From JACPAP01 sp035287045 (lineage in GTDB: Bacteria; Gemmatimonadota; Gemmatimonadetes; Gemmatimonadales; GWC2-71-9): 46,796 bases of DNA. The stretch is from NCBI GenBank assembly GCA_035287045.1, contig DATECF010000025.1, forward strand, positions 1-46,796, read 5' to 3'. Shown in pieces: positions 1-8,015 of the stretch. The translations under genes and the position numbers were made by a program. The notes beneath the pieces were generated by a model. That model was given only the letters and a program-made list of their open reading frames with translations. It was not told where the DNA came from and did no database searches. Position 1 is the first letter of the stretch, and every line of letters begins with the position of its first letter.

Positions 1-990
1 CATGACGCCGAGAACGAACGGCGCGGCACCGCACGCGGCGGCCGCCAGCCGCTGGGCCCACTCCCGAAGCTCGAATCGGGCGCGCGCGGGTGCGCCGGCC
101 CAGACGATCACGGTCGCGAAGAACCCCAGCACCAGGGCCACGAGTGGGCGGGTAGCGAACAGCATGCCCACGGCCGCGCCTGACAACAACGCCCACCGCC
201 ACGTGCCATCGAGCGCGCGGAGCGAAGCAAATACCGCCAGCGCCACGAGCGCCGCCGCGAGGGCGTGGTTCATGTATGAGCCAGCGTGGAAGGCCAAGAA
301 GAAGCTGACGGCGACCAGCGTGGAGCCGATCCTCGCGGCCTCCCGGTCATCGGGAAAGAGCCGGTCGGCGACCAGAGTCGTGAGGCACACGGCCAGCCCG
401 AGCAAGAGCGGTCCGACCAGCCACACCACCCCGGCGTGCAGGCCCACCGCCAGCAGGACGGCGAAGCCGGGAGGATACTGCGCGGCCCACCCGCCCGGCG
501 TGTGCGTCATGAATTGGAACTCCCAGAACGCCGGGTCCGGAAGCGGCGGTCCGGCAAGCCATCCGGCCGCGAAATACCGCGCTTGCAGGAGCTGCGTCGG
601 GCCATCCAGCAGGATGGGGCGTTGGTTCAGCGCGCCAACGCTGATCGCGAGGGAGAGCCCCGTGGCCAGCGTCGCCAGGGCGAGACCGACTCCGAGTGCC
701 GGAGGCAGAACCAGCCAGCGCTGCACCGCGTCCCACAGTGGCGCCACGCGCGCCGGGCGAAGGAGCCTGCTCAGCACCAGGATCCCCGCGGCGCCCAGCA
801 CCAGTCCCGCCCACTGGGCCAGGAAGTATTGCCTGCCGAGTCGAAGCGTCTGCTCGGCCGATGGCCCGATCCCCGGCGCCAACAGCCGGTACCAGGGAAG
901 GAGAACCAGCGCGAGCAGCAGCGCGCCGAGCGCGCGACGCAGGCGGCTCGACCAGCGCGCCGTGTGTCTCGCGGCGTCGCCCCTGCTCAG
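1..990 (-). CDS. Polytopic membrane glycosyltransferase-like protein (partial, C-terminus off the left edge)
   Basis: On the minus strand a frame stays open from about 1000 to the window edge and reads as an integral membrane protein. It has a basic stretch (ARWSSRLRRALG), a run of leucine/alanine-rich membrane segments, and the motif QYPPGFAVLLAVG near 480-440, followed by LFPDD at about 360-346. The YPPG loop followed by a hydrophobic segment is typical of GT-C enzymes of the dolichyl-phosphate-mannose mannosyltransferase (GT39/GT83-like) type, which move a sugar from a lipid carrier on the outer face of the inner membrane. The start is not resolved. There is no in-frame ATG, GTG or TTG between the upstream gene's stop and the first membrane segment; the limit given is a CTG overlapping that stop. 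A frameshift or a rare start is possible. The C-terminal part is missing because the window ends. Confidence 0.6.
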   Translation of the reverse strand, partial: MSRGDAARHTARWSSRLRRALGALLLALVLLPWYRLLAPGIGPSAEQTLRLGRQYFLAQWAGLVLGAAGILVLSRLLRPARVAPLWDAVQRWLVLPPALGVGLALATLATGLSLAISVGALNQRPILLDGPTQLLQARYFAAGWLAGPPLPDPAFWEFQFMTHTPGGWAAQYPPGFAVLLAVGLHAGVVWLVGPLLLGLAVCLTTLVADRLFPDDREAARIGSTLVAVSFFLAFHAGSYMNHALAAALVALAVFASLRALDGTWRWALLSGAAVGMLFATRPLVALVLGFFATVIVWAGAPARARFELREWAQRLAAAACGAAPFVLGVM

Positions 991-1775
991 GTCAATGTGC
1001 TCGAGAAGAAGCAGCGGGGTGCCGTCGTGGGCGCGCCGCGCCTCGTCGTCATCTCGATCACACCGGCCCCACCCCGCGCGCCGTACAAGGCCGCCGCCGC
1101 AGCTCCCTTCAAGATTTCGATCCTTTCGATATCCAGCGGGTCGAGGTCCTCCACCCCACCCTCGGTCACAAGCCCGTCCACCACCACCAGCGGTGCCCGG
1201 CCCCCAGTCATACTGCTGGGCCCGCGGAACTGGATTGAGATCCGCTCACCCGGCTGACCGCTCCCCTGCACCACTTTGATCCCCGGGAACTTGCCGCGGA
1301 TCAGATCTTCCAGCGTCCGGGCGGAGATATGGTCCATGTCCCTCCGCTCGAGCCGGTGCACCGTGAAGGGCAGCGCGGCCTCGGCGACCGCGGCCGCGCC
1401 CCCCGCCGCCACCATCTCGCGCAACGCCGCGACCGCGGGCCCGTCCAACCGCAAGCGCAGGGCCATGACCCCCACGGGCACCTGGACGGTCCATGCCCCG
1501 GACTGGCAGCCGACCATGTCCGCCCGGATCTCGTGCCTGCCCGCGGGGATCGAATCGAACCGGAACGCGCCCTCGCCGTCCGTCACGCTCTCCCGCCCCA
1601 GCCCCGGAATCCGCACCCGGACGCCCGGCACGCCCGCTCCCGCGTCCACGCGCGTGACCATACCCACCACCGAGCCCATGTTCTGAGCGGCCAGCGGTCT
1701 GGCCGCTGGGACGATTACGGCGAGCACGACCACCGCCAGCGTGGATCGCCGGGGGGAGAAGCCGTAGGACATCAT
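987..1775 (-). CDS. Plug-only TonB-receptor-like protein (carboxypeptidase-regulatory domain + TonB plug, no barrel)
   Basis: This 262-residue protein starts at the first of two adjacent ATGs, 7 bases after a GGAGG. It has a signal peptide (residues 1-30, ending PLAAQ), a carboxypeptidase-regulatory-like beta-sandwich (about 33-110, with VTDGEGAFRFDSIPAGRHEI), and a TonB-receptor plug domain (about 140-247). The plug carries GKFPGIKVVQGSG, FRGPSSMTGG, PLVVVDG and DLDPLDIERIEILKGAAAAALYGARG. It stops 15 residues after the plug, where a SusC-type receptor would begin its barrel of about 800 residues. The plug closely resembles that of the SusC-like receptor at 3532-6729. It lies past the SusC/SusD terminator, so it probably has its own promoter. 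The complete plug argues against random decay, but a truncated receptor cannot be excluded. Function is unknown; a soluble periplasmic plug or partner of TonB is a guess. Confidence 0.8.
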   Translation of the reverse strand: MMSYGFSPRRSTLAVVVLAVIVPAARPLAAQNMGSVVGMVTRVDAGAGVPGVRVRIPGLGRESVTDGEGAFRFDSIPAGRHEIRADMVGCQSGAWTVQVPVGVMALRLRLDGPAVAALREMVAAGGAAAVAEAALPFTVHRLERRDMDHISARTLEDLIRGKFPGIKVVQGSGQPGERISIQFRGPSSMTGGRAPLVVVDGLVTEGGVEDLDPLDIERIEILKGAAAAALYGARGGAGVIEMTTRRGAPTTAPRCFFSSTLT

Positions 1776-1872
1776 GGTTGGGCCTCCGAAGGGGACCATA
1801 CAACGGACACGGTGCACACGCGAATTATTCAAAGGCCGCCGAACCGCAGCAAGTGGCGGGCCGGAAGCTGAA

Positions 1873-1895
1873 AAGGGGGCCGCATCGGCCCCCTT
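1873..1895 (-). terminator. Intrinsic-type terminator after the SusD-like gene
   Basis: A perfect 10-bp stem (AAGGGGGCCG / CGGCCCCCTT) encloses a 3-base loop. It lies 26 bases beyond the stop of the SusD-like gene. Read on the minus strand, the stem is followed by a short T run (the last four stem and flanking bases are T). It separates the SusC/SusD operon from the plug-only gene. Confidence 0.75.
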
Positions 1896-1921
1896 CCCGT
1901 TACCCGATTACCACCCGTGCC

Positions 1922-3481
1922 TCACTGCGCGCCACCCGAGCCGCCGACGCCGCCGAACGTGTAGACCTCCAACGCCAGCAACTCGAGGTCTACCGCCGGA
2001 ATGGGGCTTTGGTACGCGCGGCCAGTGCGCAGCGTCCCGAACCCGCGGTGATCGTACCAGGAGCTTCCGGCGTACAGATACGCGGTCTCGATCTGTTTCT
2101 CGTAGATCAACGTCTGCAGCAGGTCGCCACACTCCCCCTCCGCGCGGTTGGATGCCTTCCTCAGGAGCCCGGCGGCCCGCGGCACGCACCGGGCGCCGGA
2201 GACGCCGTCCACCGTCGCCGGCGGCAGCTGGCCGATGGCCACCCGGTTCTGGTTGATGTACGGCAGCGCGAGATCCGGCTGGCCTTTGCGGATGTGCGCC
2301 TCGGCGGCCAGGAAGCCCATCTCGATGACCGTCAGGTCCGGCGCGAAGCCGAAGTTCGTCTGATCGAGGTCCCAGTACCACCACGGCGCGTAGTTCGACT
2401 GATACCAGAGGCCGCGCTCGGCCGGTTGAATGATCGAAGCCCGGTAGTGGACGTACGCGCCCGGAGCCGTCAGTGAGGCGGCGCCGCGGATCCGGCGGTC
2501 GTCCGTGTCGATCATGAACGCCACCTTTTCTGCCGGAGCCGTGGCCTCATACGCCGAGTAGGCACCCGACTGATCCGCCGGGCCGAGCAAGGCTAGGTCA
2601 ACGTCCGACCCGACTCCCATGAAGCCCTTCAGAACGATCTGCCACACGCCGGAGGGCCCATCGAGATTGACGCCGAAGTCCTTGGTAACCCCACTCTGGA
2701 TGTGAGACAGCACGACGTCCCAGTCGACCTGGCCCCGCTCCGCCGGCGTGCGCGCCACCGCGGCCATGAACCGGGCCTCGTAGGAGTGGGTCAACTTCAC
2801 CAGATCCGCGCTCGAGTAGCTGTCCGTACCCATCCAGCCAGCCGGAATGCTGAACGCGTTCTGCGTCGCGAGCTGCCGCGCCTCCGCGAGCTTCGCCCGC
2901 GCCGCCGCAATGACCTCCGGGTACGGCTTGAGTTCCATCTTCAGCGGATCGTCCACCGACTCGTCGAGGAGGAAGCCCCGGTCGTACTGCAGCGCGATGT
3001 TTCCCAGGAACAGCCCCTGCATGAACTTCGCGAACGCGAGGATGCGCGGGTTGTCCGCTCCGTTGTCCCCGAGCTGCAACCCCAGTTGGTCGATCGACTG
3101 GAGGCCATCCCGGATGGACGCCAGGGCGCGGTTCGTGAGCAGCCACGGGTCGTAGACCCAGTACCCCCATTGGTACGCGGTCTGGTTGATGATCTCGCGC
3201 GGCGGCTCCATGCCCTGGTCCTGGAACCCATAGTTCCCCTGCGAGGCCGTGATCTCATCCGCCATGGCGGACATGGCGGGGCCGGGCGCGTTCCCCTGCT
3301 GGCGGTTCCACCAGGTCCGGAACGTTCCCGAGATCAGCGCCTCCACGTCGCGTGCCTCGGACAAAGCTCGCGTCCGGTCCGGCGCATTGACGTTCGCCAC
3401 ACCCAGGTCCAGACAGGCGCCGGTCGACAGCAGCGCCGCGGCCGTCCCCAGCCCTCGGATTGTCTTCGAAATCGCCATCAT
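1922..3481 (-). CDS. SusD/RagB-like outer-membrane nutrient-binding lipoprotein
   Basis: This 519-residue protein begins 50 bases after the SusC-like gene, at an ATG preceded by GAGG. The N-terminus has a signal peptide ending in LLSTGAC, a lipobox with Thr at -3 and the lipid-bearing Cys near residue 23. The body has the helical character of RagB/SusD proteins, with a WWYWDLDQTNFG stretch. The C-terminus has the family's usual ending: SSWYDHRGFGTLRTG, then IPAVDLELLALEVYTFGG. SusD proteins sit as a lid on their SusC channel at the outer surface and capture oligosaccharides or peptides. No glycoside hydrolase or polysaccharide lyase lies nearby, while many peptidase-like and amidohydrolase genes do, so a peptide or amino-acid conjugate ligand is at least as likely as a glycan (inference). 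Confidence 0.9.
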   Translation of the reverse strand: MMAISKTIRGLGTAAALLSTGACLDLGVANVNAPDRTRALSEARDVEALISGTFRTWWNRQQGNAPGPAMSAMADEITASQGNYGFQDQGMEPPREIINQTAYQWGYWVYDPWLLTNRALASIRDGLQSIDQLGLQLGDNGADNPRILAFAKFMQGLFLGNIALQYDRGFLLDESVDDPLKMELKPYPEVIAAARAKLAEARQLATQNAFSIPAGWMGTDSYSSADLVKLTHSYEARFMAAVARTPAERGQVDWDVVLSHIQSGVTKDFGVNLDGPSGVWQIVLKGFMGVGSDVDLALLGPADQSGAYSAYEATAPAEKVAFMIDTDDRRIRGAASLTAPGAYVHYRASIIQPAERGLWYQSNYAPWWYWDLDQTNFGFAPDLTVIEMGFLAAEAHIRKGQPDLALPYINQNRVAIGQLPPATVDGVSGARCVPRAAGLLRKASNRAEGECGDLLQTLIYEKQIETAYLYAGSSWYDHRGFGTLRTGRAYQSPIPAVDLELLALEVYTFGGVGGSGGAQ

Positions 3482-3531
3482 GGGTTACCTCGCCTTTCGT
3501 CGCTTGGTGCCGAAGCCGTTTTTGGTCGGCG

Positions 3532-6500
3532 CTAGAAGACCAACTCGATGTCGAACCCGAGACTGCGGAAGTTTGGATAGAAATACTCATCGATCCTACC
3601 CACCGCGGCCGAGCCGCCGAAGGTGTCCTTCCCGACCTCCGGATCGAACCCCCGATACCCGGTCCAGGTCTTCAGGTTACGGCCGGTGAGGTTGATCGTC
3701 ATCTGAGAGAGCCCGACCTGCCGCAGGAAGGCCGGCATGCTGCGCTCCTGCAGGGTGTAGCGGAAGGACAGCTCGCGCAGCTTCAGGTAATCCGCGTCCT
3801 CGGTGAACGCGCTGTTGTTCTTGTTGTTCTGGTAGAAGCCGGCCACGTTGTAGTACGTGATCGGCTTCTGCAGCTCGTCCGGCTTGCCCGTCTGGTCCAT
3901 CTGGGGGCAGTGGCCGTCCCGGCACCGCCACTGCATGGTCTGGTTGTAGACCTGCGCGCCGGTTTCCGCGTCGAACAGCAGCGTCACGCCGAAGTTCTTC
4001 CACTCGATGTTCTGCAAGAAGCTGGCGTTGAGCGATGGCTCGCTGTCGCCCAGCTTCGTGTCCGGCAATTGGAGCGTCGAGTTCAGCGCGGAAATCGGCA
4101 GGCCCCAGCTGTAGCTCACGCCGTTCACGGTGCCCGTCGTCCCCCAGAGATTCTTGGCTTTGCCGTCCCGCCAGCTGTTCCCGGTGCCGACCCAGACGAG
4201 GTAGCCTTCGTCGTTGTTCTGGAACTGGCCGCAATCGGTGCCCGTCGGCAGCTCCGTGCAGGTGGTTGGATACTTCCACCCGTAGAACGAGCCCAGGGTC
4301 TCGCCCTCGCGGATGTAGAGGCCGGCGCGGTAGTCGGAAATGCGGTACGGCGCCACGCCCAGGTGGGTGATCTTGTTTTTGGTGTTGTCGAGGTTCAAGG
4401 TCGCGGTCCACAGCAGGCTCTGGCTCTCGATGATCGAGGCCCGGAGGGCCAGCTCGCGCGAGGTCGATGCGACGGTGGCCGCGTTCTGCCACTGGCTGGT
4501 GAAGCCGGCGACGGACGGCAGGGGGACCAACAGCAGCTGGTCCTCGACCTTCGTCTTCACGTAGTTCGCCTGGATCTGGAACCGCTCCGCGATCACCGCG
4601 TCGAGGCCGAACTCCTGCTCGGTGGCCAGCTCGGGTTTAAGGTCGTTGTTGCCCAGCGTTTGCGGCACGATCGAGCCCGCACTCACCTGGTACGTCTGGA
4701 ACTGCGCATCGAAGCCGGGTCGCCCGCCCGAGGTGCCGATCGAGTAGCGCGGCTTGAACTCGGTGAAAAAGCCGAAGGGGAACCACGGCTCATGCGACAG
4801 GCGCCAAGCGGCGCTCAAGCGATAGTAGGTCTGCCAGCGCTGATCCTCGCCGAAGAGCGAGCTGCCGTCCCGCCGGCCCAGCATGTCGAGGATGTAGCGC
4901 TCTTTGTACACCATCGAGGAGATGGCGAAGAAGCCCTCGGAGCGAACCGACCGCCGGTAGGAGGCCAGCGACGGCGTACCGCCGATCAGGTTGATCTGCT
5001 CCACGTCCTTCACCGGGAGGTTGCTTCCCCCGACGCTGAAGCCGCTCTCGTCCAGGCTCTCGACCAGATAGCGGAGCCGGCTGCGCACCGTGAGGTTGTG
5101 GTTGAGGGCCCGGAAGGTCAGCGCCGCCGTCAGCGAGCCGTTCAGCTCCAGGCGGAGATCGTTCTCCTCCCGGATTGCACCGGTGGCCGGCGTGTCGAAC
5201 GGCCGGAGCAGGCCGGGGCGCTGGTAGAAGTGGGTGTTCGTTTCGATCCGGTCGAAGCTGCCGTTTCCCTCCAGGGACAGCCACTGGAAGGGCGCCCAGC
5301 TCGCGTCGAGGCCGCCCATCCCGCGCACCCGCCCCTCCTCGTCTGTCGTGTTGAGCAGAGAGTAGATCGGGTTGCGGCCCACGTTGCCCTGATTGATGGG
5401 CTCGGCGATGTGGCTAATCTCGCCCGTCTGGGGATCCTTCCTTAGGAGATCGGCGGCCGCGGTCGTGAAGGTCAGGGTACGGATGATGCCGGTGCCGCCC
5501 TCGTCCTGCAGACCGCGGTTCCGCTTGGCGAAGTACGCCTGGGATCTGACCTGGAACTTCCCGAACCTCTGACCCACGTTGATCCGAGTGTTGTACTGCG
5601 TCAGCCCCTGGGCGAGCTTGATGGCCCCCTGGGTGTGCGTCCGGTCGAAGGAAATCCGGTAGTCGGTGCTCCCCTCGGTCCCGGCCACCGCCACGTAGTT
5701 GGTGATGCGCCCGCCCGGATTGAAGAACTGCTTGATCGGATCCTGAAGCGTCATACCCGGGGGGTACGGGTTGGTCATGAAGCTGGTGAACGCGTTACGG
5801 CCGTTCCCGCCGTCATTCAGCGCAGGGGTACCTGAGTAGGGGAAGGTGATGGGATTGCCGCTTCTGTCCAGAATCTGGGTCTGGTCGGCGTTCATTTGCC
5901 ACTGGTGGTGCATCGGTACACCGTAATAACGCTCGATCGAGTTGTCCTCGTACGCGGTGCGCACGATGAACTGGGTTTGACCGGCCCGCAGATGTGCGCC
6001 CGTGCGCGTGGTGATCTGGATCACGCCCGCCTGTGCCCGCGAGCCGTAGAGCGCGGCGCCCGCGGCACCCTTCACGATCTCGATGGATTCGACGTCGGCC
6101 GGATCGATGTCCGAGATGCCGCCGCTGGTGATCACACCGTCGATCACCACCAGCGGCGCCTGGCTTCCGGTGACGCTCTTCGGCCCCCGGAACTGGAACG
6201 AGGGCTCCGTGCCGGGCAGCCCCGATCCCTGAACCACCTTGACGCCGGGCACCTTCGCCGACACCAGACCGCCCACGCTGACCGCGGGCGTCTTCGAGAT
6301 ATCGGCCACGTCAATCTTCGCGATCGTGAATGCGACCTGCGTCTGCGGCGTCTCGGCCGCCACGCCGGTTACCACGACCTCCTCCATCGAGACGGCGCGC
6401 TCCTCCAGCGCGAAGGTGATCCCGGCGGTCCGTCCCTCCGTGACCTCGACCGACTGCGTCAACGGACGGTAGCCGATACGTTGGGCCACGATCTGGTGTC

Positions 6501-6729
6501 GCCCGAGCGACACGCCGGACAGCTGGAAGCGCCCCTGGGCGTCGGTCAGCACGCTCAGGTTCAGCGCGGTAATTCGGACCTGCGCGCCGGCCAGCGGCCG
6601 CGCGTCGGTCGCGGAGGTCACCACCCCGACCACCATCTGTTGCCCGCTGGCAGGTGCGAACGCGGCCAGCGACACGACCGAGACCGCGGTGCACAGCTGG
6701 ATGGCGCTGCGTACCTTCTGTGGAACCAT
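3532..6729 (-). CDS. SusC/RagA-like TonB-dependent outer-membrane transporter
   Basis: This 1065-residue protein starts at the ATG of MVPQKV, five bases after AGGAGGG; an earlier in-frame ATG lacks a ribosome site and precedes the signal peptide. Order: signal peptide (1-29, ending APASGQ), carboxypeptidase-regulatory-like domain (about 32-110), TonB-box-like EEVVVTG (116-122), plug domain (about 130-245, with KVVQGSGLPGTEPSFQFRGP and VESIEIVKGAAGAALYGSRA), then a beta-barrel to the terminal ELVF. The extra N-terminal domain and the length are those of SusC rather than siderophore receptors. With the downstream SusD-like lipoprotein it forms an outer-membrane uptake complex powered by TonB; TonB, ExbB and ExbD are not in the window. 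A CxxxxxxxCxQ-type pair in the C-terminal barrel (WRCRDGHCPQMD) may form a disulfide in a loop. Promoter candidate upstream at 6963-6991. Confidence 0.95.
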   Translation of the reverse strand: MVPQKVRSAIQLCTAVSVVSLAAFAPASGQQMVVGVVTSATDARPLAGAQVRITALNLSVLTDAQGRFQLSGVSLGRHQIVAQRIGYRPLTQSVEVTEGRTAGITFALEERAVSMEEVVVTGVAAETPQTQVAFTIAKIDVADISKTPAVSVGGLVSAKVPGVKVVQGSGLPGTEPSFQFRGPKSVTGSQAPLVVIDGVITSGGISDIDPADVESIEIVKGAAGAALYGSRAQAGVIQITTRTGAHLRAGQTQFIVRTAYEDNSIERYYGVPMHHQWQMNADQTQILDRSGNPITFPYSGTPALNDGGNGRNAFTSFMTNPYPPGMTLQDPIKQFFNPGGRITNYVAVAGTEGSTDYRISFDRTHTQGAIKLAQGLTQYNTRINVGQRFGKFQVRSQAYFAKRNRGLQDEGGTGIIRTLTFTTAAADLLRKDPQTGEISHIAEPINQGNVGRNPIYSLLNTTDEEGRVRGMGGLDASWAPFQWLSLEGNGSFDRIETNTHFYQRPGLLRPFDTPATGAIREENDLRLELNGSLTAALTFRALNHNLTVRSRLRYLVESLDESGFSVGGSNLPVKDVEQINLIGGTPSLASYRRSVRSEGFFAISSMVYKERYILDMLGRRDGSSLFGEDQRWQTYYRLSAAWRLSHEPWFPFGFFTEFKPRYSIGTSGGRPGFDAQFQTYQVSAGSIVPQTLGNNDLKPELATEQEFGLDAVIAERFQIQANYVKTKVEDQLLLVPLPSVAGFTSQWQNAATVASTSRELALRASIIESQSLLWTATLNLDNTKNKITHLGVAPYRISDYRAGLYIREGETLGSFYGWKYPTTCTELPTGTDCGQFQNNDEGYLVWVGTGNSWRDGKAKNLWGTTGTVNGVSYSWGLPISALNSTLQLPDTKLGDSEPSLNASFLQNIEWKNFGVTLLFDAETGAQVYNQTMQWRCRDGHCPQMDQTGKPDELQKPITYYNVAGFYQNNKNNSAFTEDADYLKLRELSFRYTLQERSMPAFLRQVGLSQMTINLTGRNLKTWTGYRGFDPEVGKDTFGGSAAVGRIDEYFYPNFRSLGFDIELVF

Positions 6730-6962
6730 GGTGTCCCTCCTGAGGGGGTTACCCCAGCTGCCGATCAAAGAACCGCAGGCACTGCTCGCGCCGCCGACGT
6801 TCCGGCCTTTGCGATGAATCGCTCCGCTCCTCGGATGCTGCGTGGACGGCTGCCGGCGCAGTGCGCTGCAGGCCGAGCTCAGGGCCAGGGAGGGGACGCC
6901 GGGGGCGCTTGGACTCCGTGAGTAAAGTGAAAGCTGTGTGAACCTTCTGCCGATTTCGCGCC

Positions 6963-6991
6963 ATAGTGCGTCTATCCCGGAGGGTTGTCAA
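6963..6991 (-). promoter_or_regulatory. Sigma-70-type promoter candidate for the SusC/SusD operon
   Basis: On the minus strand TTGACA (6991-6986) is separated by exactly 17 bases from CACTAT (6968-6963). The -35 is a perfect consensus match. The leader to the SusC start would be about 225 bases. The interval 6730-7249 holds no other convincing gene: open frames there have no family features, and the leader may carry regulatory structure that I could not define. Confidence 0.55.
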
Positions 6992-7147
6992 GTAGCGCGA
7001 CGGCGTCGATCGCGAGGCAGCCGCGACTCCGGACGACGTTGCGCCGCGCCGCACCCATCGGCATCTTGCCGCAGGCAACAGCCTGAAGACATGCTCATAA
7101 ACCGAGTGCCTGCCGCGCTGGTACCGCGCCCGGTCGCCGCAAGCGTG

Positions 7148-7177
7148 TTGAGCGTTGCGCCGCAGATAGCCGATACG
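7148..7177 (+). promoter_or_regulatory. Weak promoter candidate upstream of the binding-protein-like gene
   Basis: TTGAGC (7148-7153) and GATACG (7172-7177) are spaced by 18 bases on the plus strand, about 70 bases before the chosen start of the next gene. The -10 match is poor, so this is only a candidate. Confidence 0.25.
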
Positions 7178-7249
7178 TTCTGTCCCGTTTCCCGCGCAGC
7201 CGGCCAGGGGGGAGACCGTGCCGGCAACCCGGCGCACCGGCCTTCGCCA

Positions 7250-7987
7250 ATGCCATCAGTGACTCCAGCCGCCCGCGCGGAGCTCGCGCCGACAGGGAGG
7301 CTCCGCGTAGGCCTGAACTACAGCAACTTCCTGCTCGTCTCGAAGCGCGCGCCGGACCCAACCGGCGTCGCACCGGACCTGAGCCGCGAGCTGGCGAAGC
7401 GGCTCGGCGTCGACGTGGAGTTCGTGGGCTACGAAAACGCCGGGCTGGCAGCGGACGGCGCGACGACGGGCGCGTGGGACGTCGCGTTCATCGGCGCGGA
7501 GCCCGCACGCGCGGCCGAGATCGCGTTCACGGCGGCCTATGCCGAGATCGAGGCGACCTACCTCGTACCTCCCGGCTCGCCGATCCGCACCATCGACGAG
7601 GTCGACCGCCCCGGCGTACGCATCGCCACGACCGCCCGCGCCGCGTACACCTTGTATCTCGAACGCACGCTCAGACACGCCGCGCTCTGCTACGCGGAGG
7701 GACTGCAGGGATCCTTCGACCTGTTCATGCGCGACCAGCTCGACGTACTGGCCGGCCTGACCGCACGTCACCTGCAGGAGATCGAACGGCTGGCGGGCGC
7801 GCGGATCCTCGACGGACGATTCACCACGATCCGGCAGGCCCTGGGCACGCCGAAGCATCGCCCCGCGGCGGCGGCGTACCTCGCGGCCTTCACCGAGGAG
7901 ATCAAGTCCTCGGGACTAGTCGCCGAGTTGATCGAGCGCCACGGTGCCCGGGGCCTGCGCGTCGCCCCGCCTTGGAGGGGCGATTGA
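7250..7987 (+). CDS. Periplasmic-binding-protein-like protein (SBP_bac_3 type), no signal peptide
   Basis: From the ATG of MPSVTPAARAEL the product is 245 residues. It has the two-lobed substrate-binding fold of amino-acid ABC systems: LRVGLNYSNFLL opening, then DLSRELAKRLGVDVEFVGY, GAWDVAFIGAEPARA, and FTAAYAEIEATYLVPPGSPI where the solute-binding lobe crosses over. The open frame extends about 100 residues upstream, but that part is arginine-rich and has no recognisable signal peptide. With the start used here the protein would stay in the cytoplasm unless it is anchored another way. Short signal-less relatives of this kind exist in other bacteria. No permease or ATPase gene is adjacent. 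No clear ribosome site decides the start. Likely ligand: amino acid or small organic acid; the exact role is unknown. Confidence 0.7.
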   Translation: MPSVTPAARAELAPTGRLRVGLNYSNFLLVSKRAPDPTGVAPDLSRELAKRLGVDVEFVGYENAGLAADGATTGAWDVAFIGAEPARAAEIAFTAAYAEIEATYLVPPGSPIRTIDEVDRPGVRIATTARAAYTLYLERTLRHAALCYAEGLQGSFDLFMRDQLDVLAGLTARHLQEIERLAGARILDGRFTTIRQALGTPKHRPAAAAYLAAFTEEIKSSGLVAELIERHGARGLRVAPPWRGD

Positions 7988-8015
7988 CATCCCTGGGCCG
8001 CAGGCAGGTCGTGGC

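Noticed and set aside
2..1279. 425-codon open frame on the plus strand
   Set aside because: It is antisense to the GT-C membrane protein and the plug-only gene, is rich in Arg/Ser/Pro, and has no domain features; an artefact of high GC.
3460..5445. 661-codon open frame on the plus strand
   Set aside because: It lies opposite the SusC and SusD coding sequence, which have clear families; composition is that of a shadow frame.
6749..7237. 162-codon minus-strand frame upstream of SusC
   Set aside because: It is rich in Arg and Ser without domains and covers the promoter and leader of SusC; unlikely to be a gene.
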